A stretch of DNA of 64,000 nt from contig NZ_RFLY01000011.1 in NCBI RefSeq assembly GCF_003697345.1, positions 1 to 64,000 on the forward strand, given 5' to 3'. The DNA comes from Solilutibacter pythonis (GTDB lineage: Bacteria; Pseudomonadota; Gammaproteobacteria; Xanthomonadales; Xanthomonadaceae). Below are positions 16,351-24,002 of the stretch, one piece after another. Each line of letters opens with the position of its first letter. The stretch's first letter is position 1. The notes under the pieces are model-generated. The model had not been told where the DNA came from. It saw only the letters and a program-made list of their open reading frames with translations, and searched no databases. Made by a program: the position numbers and the translations under genes.

Positions 16351-17451
16351 ATGGGTGATGTAGGGCAGTGGGTACTTTTTCGGATCATCTTTCTGCATCT
16401 GGACGAGCAGATTGGGGTGATGCGCAACAACATGATGGGCGGGTTCATCCAGTGGGCATTGCTGCTGCTGACGACGCTCGTGACGATCTGGATCATCTTC
16501 CAGGGCTGGCTGATCGTGACGGGCCGCTCACGCGAACCGATGATGGCGCTGGTGACGAATGCGCTTCGGATTGGCCTGGTGTCGATGTTGGCGATGGCGT
16601 TCTCGTACAAGAGCACGGAGCTGAGCGATCTGTTGAGCACGACCATGCCGCGTGCGGTGATGGGGGTGGTGACGGGTGGCGAGAACGACCCGGCGGAGAA
16701 GATCGACAAGAACTTCGCATTGATGGGGGCGACGTTTGCGGTGATGAACGCGGCGGCGGCATCGAGCGGCGGCCGGGATGGTCTTCTGGATCAGGTGAAG
16801 CAGGCAACGACGATGAGCGCGGTGGGGACGGCGGGCCCGGCGGTGGTGGGCGGGGCGATATTGCTGGCGTACAAGGTGGCGCTGGGGCTGTTCGTGGGGT
16901 TTGGCCCGTTGTTTATCCTGTGTTTGATATTTCCATCGACCAAGCAGCTATTCTCGAAGTGGCTGTATTACGGGATAGGGACGACGTTTTCGTTGGCGGT
17001 GCTGGCGTTCATGGTGGGCGTGGCGACCAATCTGGTGTTGAAGGTGGGCGTGGTGATGCTGGGCAAATACGTATTGTTGATGCAGGGAACTGGCGCATCG
17101 GACGGATTGAACACGATAGCGATGCAGCAGGGCGGATTGGGCTTGATACTGACGATACTGCTGATCACCTGCCCGCCGATGGCGGCGATGTTCTTCCAGG
17201 GCACGCTGGGCCAGGTGGCGACGATGTACTCGCAGTTTGGCGTGGGCGCGGGCCAAGCGCGGGACGCGGCGGGTAATCCGGCTGGCGGGTATAGGCCGGC
17301 GGATAACCGCTTGGATTATGGAAGAGGAGAGTCAACGGGCTCCTCCACACAACCTGTTATAAATTCTGCTCGTGTTACAACAGTGGAGGGGGGGCAGAAC
17401 TCCACTGGAAACATGAAGTCAGTTGGTGATTCGAAGGGTAATGCAAGATGA
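16351..17451 (+). CDS. virB6: VirB6 inner-membrane channel protein, copy 2
   Basis: A 366-residue paralogue of the protein at 9866 with the same helix pattern, the identical loop LIVTGRSREPMMALVT, and the shared end MAAMFFQGTLGQVATMYSQF. Other helices differ, for example the region LVLKVGVVMLGKYVLLMQ. ATG 16,351 is chosen to match copy 1; a GTG three bases upstream is in frame. It overlaps the next gene by four bases (ATGA). Both VirB6 copies appear intact and could be alternative subunits. Confidence 0.87.
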   Translation: MGDVGQWVLFRIIFLHLDEQIGVMRNNMMGGFIQWALLLLTTLVTIWIIFQGWLIVTGRSREPMMALVTNALRIGLVSMLAMAFSYKSTELSDLLSTTMPRAVMGVVTGGENDPAEKIDKNFALMGATFAVMNAAAASSGGRDGLLDQVKQATTMSAVGTAGPAVVGGAILLAYKVALGLFVGFGPLFILCLIFPSTKQLFSKWLYYGIGTTFSLAVLAFMVGVATNLVLKVGVVMLGKYVLLMQGTGASDGLNTIAMQQGGLGLILTILLITCPPMAAMFFQGTLGQVATMYSQFGVGAGQARDAAGNPAGGYRPADNRLDYGRGESTGSSTQPVINSARVTTVEGGQNSTGNMKSVGDSKGNAR

Positions 17452-17954
17452 GTAAGAACAGGGTGTTAATTACTTTTGTCTGTTTGCTCCCTATTTCAGG
17501 GCTGTCTCAGTCTTCTCCATCTGGCCCATGCCCTCCAGGTGCTGTACCTATTCCTGGGCAGGGGCGTTGCGGCTCGCCAGCGGAGGCGGCGGCAATCAAT
17601 AAAAGTGGCAGTGGAAGTTCTGCGCCGGCATATACTGAAGTATGGGAAAATCGTTTTGGTGCGGTGGCAATTGATTATTCAAGTGGAAAAGGAGGGGCTG
17701 TTGAGGATCAAAAAAACTTATCGGGCGCTAGAAGGTTGGCGCTCAATCGATGCGGTTTATCAACCTGTAAAATTGTAGCAAGTATTAGAAATGGATGTCA
17801 GTCCACGGCATGGGGGGGAGGGGTGGCAACTGTGGGTTATGGGGATTCGGAGCAAGAAGCTACTGAAGATGCTTTGTCCAGATGTGTGGCAAAAGGGGGG
17901 GGGCAATGTAAGCCGACCTATGCTGGATGCAGCCTCCCCGTCCGAGTAAGATAA
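17448..17954 (+). CDS. DUF4189-type secreted cysteine-rich protein 4
   Basis: A 168-residue paralogue: signal peptide (LITFVCLLPISGLSQSS), then CPPGAVPIPGQGRCGSPAEA, EVWENRFGAVAIDYSSG, spaced cysteines, and the end CSLPVRVR. The start overlaps virB6 copy 2 and the stop is four bases before the next lipoprotein gene, so it is translationally tied to both. A/T-rich like the other three. Function unknown. Confidence 0.75.
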   Translation: MSKNRVLITFVCLLPISGLSQSSPSGPCPPGAVPIPGQGRCGSPAEAAAINKSGSGSSAPAYTEVWENRFGAVAIDYSSGKGGAVEDQKNLSGARRLALNRCGLSTCKIVASIRNGCQSTAWGGGVATVGYGDSEQEATEDALSRCVAKGGGQCKPTYAGCSLPVRVR

Positions 17955-17958
17955 TCTC

Positions 17959-18867
17959 ATGATCCTTGGTAGGAAATTAATGATTGTCATCATTGGGATT
18001 GGCCTGTCGGGCTGTAATCCCCATGCGGATCAATCGGTCAATGGGAGCGATTCTTCCGGAAAACCTGGAAGTGAAAAATCACAAGGAACGAAAATGACGG
18101 ATGCCAAGTCGCCCAGATGCGAGTCCGAACTGCCGCCATCGGCTGATTCTGTTTTATACATGATTTATGGCATTGATGGCGATGGCGCAGTTTCGTATCC
18201 GATACAGAACGGTAGTGTCGCCACGTATTGGTATGGGCATGAGTTCGAGCTGGCAGGAAAGCGGTTCTTTACCGGGCTTGCCTACGATACGCCGGAGAAA
18301 TACGGAAACGACGCTGAAGAAGCGTATCCAGATCCGGCCGCCCAGGTGACATTGACGCAGGCGACGTTCGAGCTGACCCAGCCGGGTACGGACAAGCCTT
18401 GGTCGTTCTGGGGTGCGCAGCGCTCGGTCGGTCGCTTTGGTGGTTATGAGCGGGCCGACGAGATCGACAAAACCCGTCAATCGATGAGTCATATCACGGA
18501 CGATCATGTTTTGGCGTTGGCGGTACCCACGCGTCGTTTCGAGGCGGGTGTGGTTACGACCGGCTACGCGATGTTTTCCTTCAGGCCGGTCAAATCGGAT
18601 GTGGAAGAGGTCAAACCTTGGCGTTACTTGGGAACGGTCGTCACTGGTACGGACAATGCCGATGCTTGCGACGATGGGACGGTAATTGCTTGCGTCGCTA
18701 GTACTGGGGGAATGTCTTTCATCTCGCGTGGCGCTGCACTTCCTGATGTGGAAGTAACCCGAAAAGGGAAAGAGGTCGGCACGGATGGTGCCGTAAATGA
18801 GATTCCAGCAGGTTCAAAGCTGCGCTACCGTTTCGACCCCGCTACCGATGGATATGTAACCGAATAA
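17959..18867 (+). CDS. Putative immunity lipoprotein (X-Tfi) for effector 2
   Basis: A 302-residue lipoprotein: hydrophobic signal with lipobox LSGC (Cys20), a short polar linker, then a mixed domain with GLAYDTPEKYG, a paired-Cys region (DNADACDDGTVIACVAS) and a C-terminal segment AGSKLRYRFDPATDGYV. I do not recognise the family. Position supports the call: it lies between the DUF4189 gene and the toxin gene, exactly where the XAC2610-like immunity gene sits in the other module. Expected to act in the periplasm or at the outer membrane against the transglycosylase or the NlpC/P60 activity, or both. Confidence 0.6.
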   Translation: MILGRKLMIVIIGIGLSGCNPHADQSVNGSDSSGKPGSEKSQGTKMTDAKSPRCESELPPSADSVLYMIYGIDGDGAVSYPIQNGSVATYWYGHEFELAGKRFFTGLAYDTPEKYGNDAEEAYPDPAAQVTLTQATFELTQPGTDKPWSFWGAQRSVGRFGGYERADEIDKTRQSMSHITDDHVLALAVPTRRFEAGVVTTGYAMFSFRPVKSDVEEVKPWRYLGTVVTGTDNADACDDGTVIACVASTGGMSFISRGAALPDVEVTRKGKEVGTDGAVNEIPAGSKLRYRFDPATDGYVTE

Positions 18868-18963
18868 CCGATATTCAAATCGTTGGCCGAGAACAGATGA
18901 CGCAGGATGCGTCCGGTTGACTCCCTGGCGGTGAATGCCGCTTTTATCAACCGGAGTAATGTC

Positions 18964-20844
18964 ATGGTACGTGACTACAGTAAGACAGAGGTTCTCGATA
19001 TCATAGAGCGTGAAGCGGCGGAACGGGGGATTCCTCGAGACGATTTTCTGCGCTTTGCTTATATCGAGACAGGCGGTAAATTCGATGAATTGGTCAGTCG
19101 TGGTCCAAATGGAGCCAAAGGACTTTTTCAATTCGTTCCAAGCACTGCTCAGCAGTACGGAATACGTGGCAAGGAGTTGGATGCCGTTGCCAATACGGAC
19201 GCGGCGGCCCAGCTTTATCTGGACAACCAGCGGATAATCACGTCAAGACATTCCCGTACGGGCCAGCCTTATCTTTCCGGCAACCCGCAACCGGATGGAC
19301 TGGATATGTACGTGGCGCATCAGCAGGGGGCGGGCGGCTATGCCTCTATTCAGGCGGCGCTGGCGACAGGTAATTTCAGTCGCGCGGACACCCGGAGTAA
19401 CATCTTGAACAATGTGTCGGCGTCCGACATCGAGCGAGTGGCCGGTGTCCGTATGGCGGACTTTAAGGCGATGTCCGACCAGCAGATGGCGGAAACCTTT
19501 GTTGCCTACTGGGATGCCAAGTTCGACCGCATCCGCATTCCAGAAAAAGGCATTGAGCCATTGACGGCTGCCCGTGAACAGTCCGAGGCGGCATCCGTCG
19601 GACAGCCGCTAACTGCGCCAGGGCCGGGGATCAGCCTTTCCAGGGCCTATGAAATGGGCATTCAATACGATCACGTCCAATATGCGATTAACGTCCCCGG
19701 GCATAGGTTGTACCGCGCGGGCGTGGATGGCAAGCACCTTGATCAGGGGTATATAGACTGTTCTGGTTGGGTAAGCGCGCTTCAGAACGAGACCATGGCG
19801 GAAATCAACCGGAAAGCGGGTCGAGAAGTGTTTGGTCGTGAGGATTTGTTCAATCCCGGGCTTTCTGGTTCCGGCACGATCGTCAAGAGGGCATTCGAAA
19901 ACTCCGGCGTGCTTCTGGAGGGCGATGCGTTACGCGGGCCCGGCGCATTGAAGGAAGGCATGGTGATCGGTATCGATACCGGTGGAACCAAGCATGACCA
20001 CTGGAAAGGTATCGATCACATCGTGATGGTGGTCAAGGACCCGGCGACGGGTGAATTGATGGCAAGCCAGTCCACAGGTAAGAAGGGGGTGCATATGATG
20101 CCGCTCGATGACTATCTGGCGGGTGCCAAGGGCAAGATGTACGCATCGGACCCCTTGGCCAAGGCGCGTCCCTTATTGCAGAGCCAGGCGTTGGGGCTTG
20201 ACCAGTCACAACAAGTGCAGGAAGCACAAGCCCGGCAGGCATCAGATGGCAGTTCTGCTGGGATAGGGAAAGCGGATGGGCGTGGTGTGCAATCAGGAAT
20301 TGCCAACAAAGCGGAAGCGATAAAAGAAACGCAAGCTGCACTTGCAGCCCTCGGCTACTTAGGCAAAGACGGCAAACCCCTGGCCCAGGATGGCATCCAA
20401 GGCCAAAACACCGAGCACGCAGTCCGCATCTTCCAGCAGTCCCATGGCCTGTCGGTGGACGGCACCGTGGGCCCGCAGACTCTGAAGGCTTTGGAGCACG
20501 CCAAGGCCTATCCGTTCGTCACAGAGGTCAACCATCCAAATCACACGCTGTACAGGGACATCGCAGAACGACTCCCCCCAGGTACCGACCCAAGGGTGAC
20601 GGCCAACGTCACCTTGCAGGCCATGGAAAATGGCGTTGACCATCCCAGCAAGCTGCGTGAGGTGTTGGTCAATGGCAATGACGTGTGGGTACTGAGCACC
20701 AGCCCAGATCCGGCCCAGCGCGCCCGAGTGGACTTGCAAGCCCCGACGCCGGACATGCAATCGATGAGCGATCACATGGCGAAACAGTCGGCCGAGCAAC
20801 AGCTCGAACAGCAGCGGGCACAGCAGATGAACGTGCCGCGCTGA
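18964..20844 (+). CDS. X-T4SS effector: lytic transglycosylase, NlpC/P60-like, PG-binding, XVIPCD
   Basis: A 626-residue toxin with two apparent wall-cutting domains. Residues 1-150 are an SLT-type lytic transglycosylase with Glu35 in YIETGGKFDEL and GAKGLFQFVPSTAQQYG. Residues about 240-400 look like an NlpC/P60-type peptidase: Cys266 in GYIDCSGWVSALQ and His352 in GIDHIVMVVKD. Residues about 452-515 are PG_binding_1 and 517-626 the XVIPCD, almost identical to effector 1. GGAG seven bases before ATG 18,964 fixes the start; an in-frame ATG at 18,907 is less likely. Combined glycan and peptide cleavage is inferred, not shown. Confidence 0.85.
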   Translation: MVRDYSKTEVLDIIEREAAERGIPRDDFLRFAYIETGGKFDELVSRGPNGAKGLFQFVPSTAQQYGIRGKELDAVANTDAAAQLYLDNQRIITSRHSRTGQPYLSGNPQPDGLDMYVAHQQGAGGYASIQAALATGNFSRADTRSNILNNVSASDIERVAGVRMADFKAMSDQQMAETFVAYWDAKFDRIRIPEKGIEPLTAAREQSEAASVGQPLTAPGPGISLSRAYEMGIQYDHVQYAINVPGHRLYRAGVDGKHLDQGYIDCSGWVSALQNETMAEINRKAGREVFGREDLFNPGLSGSGTIVKRAFENSGVLLEGDALRGPGALKEGMVIGIDTGGTKHDHWKGIDHIVMVVKDPATGELMASQSTGKKGVHMMPLDDYLAGAKGKMYASDPLAKARPLLQSQALGLDQSQQVQEAQARQASDGSSAGIGKADGRGVQSGIANKAEAIKETQAALAALGYLGKDGKPLAQDGIQGQNTEHAVRIFQQSHGLSVDGTVGPQTLKALEHAKAYPFVTEVNHPNHTLYRDIAERLPPGTDPRVTANVTLQAMENGVDHPSKLREVLVNGNDVWVLSTSPDPAQRARVDLQAPTPDMQSMSDHMAKQSAEQQLEQQRAQQMNVPR

Positions 20845-20901
20845 TTTTTTCCACCGGTATCGTGATACGTTCGAAGGCTCCACTCAGGGGCCTTCGTCGT
20901 T
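20350..20901 (+). repeat. Direct repeat copy 2 (effector C-terminal module and terminator)
   Basis: Second copy of 14,494-15,046. Amino-acid differences noticed near the start of the XVIPCD are H/Y, M/T and A/D; the rest reads the same. Confidence 0.9.
20874..20894 (+). terminator. Hairpin after effector 2
   Basis: AAGGCTCC, loop ACTCA, GGGGCCTT: 8-bp stem with one G-T pair. Same position and sequence family as the hairpin after effector 1. It ends the T4SS locus. Confidence 0.65.
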
Positions 20902-20908
20902 TCCAGAG

Positions 20909-21012
20909 TTTGACGGCCCCCCCTGGCAACCACGCATGTTCAATCCCGATACCTCCAGCAGCGAGTTCGTCGCGTTCTCCACCCACCTCTTACTGACAGC
21001 GTTGAAGGCGCT
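20909..21012 (+). pseudogene. Remnant of virB4 5' end
   Basis: The bases from 20,909 match the leader and start of virB4 (6520-6620): the ATG at 20,936 begins MFNPDTSSSEF, followed by FSTH as in virB4. Similarity fades near 21,012 and the frame stops soon after. It implies that a further copy of the virB4-to-toxin block once began here, or that this is one edge of the duplicated unit. Confidence 0.85.
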
Positions 21013-21104
21013 TTCGTCATATTCAATGTCTGTTTCTCCGTAAGTCCGGGGGACGATGGCGGCAAGCCGGGCCTTGGATGATTTCGTATAGGGGCGAGGC
21101 GCGT

Positions 21105-21971
21105 TCAGCGGGGTGCGAGTGCCTTGTTGAGCAGTTGTGCCAGGCGGTGGGCGGCTTGTTGGATGCGGCGTTCGGCGAGGGGGCGCATGGCGTCGGGGTA
21201 ATGCCGCTGCATCTTGTGGGTGCCGGGATAAATACCCCAGGCATCGATCAAGCGGCAGGATTCTTCGGCCCAGGCGATGGGGGTTGCCGTAATGGTGGCT
21301 TGCGGGGGCCAGCCATCGCGGTGACGCAGGAGGTGGGTGTAGTCGTGTGTGGAGAGGCGACGCTCGGCCAGTATGTAATAGTCCCAGACGGCGTGCAGAT
21401 GGGTGCCCATCACACCATTGGCGTAGTTTTTCCGGGCGTGGGCTTCTGGTGGGATGTCGGTGCGCAGGCTGACCTGGAAACCGTTGCCGCCGGCATCGGG
21501 ACGGTTGCCGGCGTGCAGCGGTTGGTGGATGTCGCCGGTGAAATGCACCACGAATTTCAATGCGTCGCGGCGCGCAGCGAGTGATTGGCCGCGGTCGGCC
21601 AGAATGCCGAGTTGTGTCTGGAGGGCGGCAATCACGCAGTTGCCGCCAGGGCAGTCGCGCTCGGGGAGGTAATCGCATTGCCCTTCGGGAAAGTTGACGT
21701 AATGCCAGCGCGAGGTGCGGCGGAACCGGGGGGCGTCGAGTTGGCGGAGTTGGTCGGCCCAATTGGCGACGCCGGCCAGTGTGGGGTCGCGTTCTCCGGC
21801 CAGGAGCCGGGCCGCTTCGGCGCGCGCGGCCGGGATCAATTCGGCTTCGGCCAGTTGTCCGACCAGACGGTGCCCTTGCGCGCCCCAGGCGAAGGCGGGG
21901 GCGGTGATGAGGGAAAGGGCGAGCGAAAGCCCGTATCGCCATGCTTCGAGGCGCGGGAATGAAAAAGCCAT
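21105..21971 (-). CDS. S1/P1-type nuclease
   Basis: A 288-residue secreted, zinc-dependent single-strand nuclease of the S1/P1 family. A signal peptide (LSLALSLITAPAFAWG) leaves the mature N-terminus WGAQGHR, where Trp and His bind the first zinc. Other zinc ligands are visible in ANWADQLR, RTSRWHYVNFP, VHFTGDIHQPLH, GDIHQPLHAG and GVMGTHLHAVWD. The start at 21,971 gives the signal peptide directly; the frame is open upstream. It converges on the T4SS locus and is probably not part of it. Confidence 0.88.
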   Translation of the reverse strand: MAFSFPRLEAWRYGLSLALSLITAPAFAWGAQGHRLVGQLAEAELIPAARAEAARLLAGERDPTLAGVANWADQLRQLDAPRFRRTSRWHYVNFPEGQCDYLPERDCPGGNCVIAALQTQLGILADRGQSLAARRDALKFVVHFTGDIHQPLHAGNRPDAGGNGFQVSLRTDIPPEAHARKNYANGVMGTHLHAVWDYYILAERRLSTHDYTHLLRHRDGWPPQATITATPIAWAEESCRLIDAWGIYPGTHKMQRHYPDAMRPLAERRIQQAAHRLAQLLNKALAPR

Positions 21972-22023
21972 GCCGGTAAGGATACCGGCATGGCTTGGCG
22001 TTGCGTTGATGCGTGGTCTTCGA

Positions 22024-22662
22024 TCAGAACTTGAAGACGTAGGAAGCGCCGTAGACCAGCGGGTCGATGTTGACGGTACCGATCGAGGCCTTGTTGAGCT
22101 TGACCTTGCTGTCGATGTCGATCTTGCGCACGTCGACGCGGATGGCGCCGTTACCGACCTTGAAGTCGACGCCGGCATGCAGGCCTAGGCCCCAGGAGTT
22201 GCCGAGCTTCAGTTCGGTGCCGGCCAGGCCACCCTTGGTCTTTTCACCGTAGAACCAAGTGTAGTTCACGCCGGCGCCGATGAACGGCTTGATGGTGGCT
22301 TCGGGCGCGCCGAAGTGGTATTGCAGGCTGAGGGTCGGCGGCAATTGGCTGGTGCTGCCGATCTTGCCGATGTTCATGCTGTCGGCGGTGGTGGTGGCGT
22401 TGATGTCGTGCTTGAACGGCAGCGCGGCGATCAGCTCGATGCCGAGGTTGTCGACGATGAAGTATTCGGCGGTGATGGTCGGACGCAGGGCGCTCTTGAC
22501 CTGGATCTTGTAGGCGCCATCGGCCAGGAGGCCGTTGTTGGACTTGGGCGCGACCTGATGCAACCCGACGCCGAGGGTGAAATCGCCTTTCGACTGAGCC
22601 ATGGCCGGGGCGGCCACGAACAGGGCGGCGGCGGCGGCGATGGGAGCGAGCTTGCGGATCAT
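22024..22662 (-). CDS. ompW: OmpW-family outer-membrane protein
   Basis: A 212-residue outer-membrane protein: signal peptide (APIAAAAALFVAAPAMAQ), then an eight-stranded barrel pattern beginning FTLGVGLHQVAPKSNNG, with PTLSLQYHFG and FIGAGVNYTWFYGE typical of OmpW, and ending with the aromatic residue SYVFKF. OmpW forms a small hydrophobic channel. AGGAG lies about seven bases before the start. It diverges from gapA and shares an upstream region with a candidate FNR-type site. Confidence 0.9.
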   Translation of the reverse strand: MIRKLAPIAAAAALFVAAPAMAQSKGDFTLGVGLHQVAPKSNNGLLADGAYKIQVKSALRPTITAEYFIVDNLGIELIAALPFKHDINATTTADSMNIGKIGSTSQLPPTLSLQYHFGAPEATIKPFIGAGVNYTWFYGEKTKGGLAGTELKLGNSWGLGLHAGVDFKVGNGAIRVDVRKIDIDSKVKLNKASIGTVNIDPLVYGASYVFKF

Positions 22663-22664
22663 GA

Positions 22665-23840
<1,176 letters not shown>

Positions 23841-23865
23841 GGCATCCGCCAGGATTGCTGCCGCC

Positions 23866-23890
23866 GAAGCCCCGCCTTGCGCGGGGCTTC
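23866..23890 (+). terminator. Terminator after gapA
   Basis: GAAGCCCCGC, loop CTTGC, GCGGGGCTTC: a perfect 10-bp stem, followed by TTGCTG rather than a long T run. Confidence 0.75.
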
Positions 23891-24002
23891 TTGCTGCTGG
23901 CGGGAAACGTGACTGTGCGCATCGCGGGGATGATTTGGACGAGTTGCCGGTTTTCCGGCCCGTACTGGCTTAGAGTGCCGCCATGAGCCAAGGGAGTGGG
24001 GA

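Noticed and set aside
20936-21044. Short frame MFNPDTSSSEF... as a small gene
   Set aside because: It is the start of virB4 followed by unrelated sequence and an early stop.
8700-21100. Transposon as the cause of the module duplications
   Set aside because: No transposase gene, terminal inverted repeats or target-site duplications were found; homologous recombination between direct repeats explains the pattern.
21105-21971. S1/P1 nuclease as a T4SS toxin or immunity gene
   Set aside because: It has a Sec signal peptide and no XVIPCD, is on the opposite strand, and lies beyond the locus edge.
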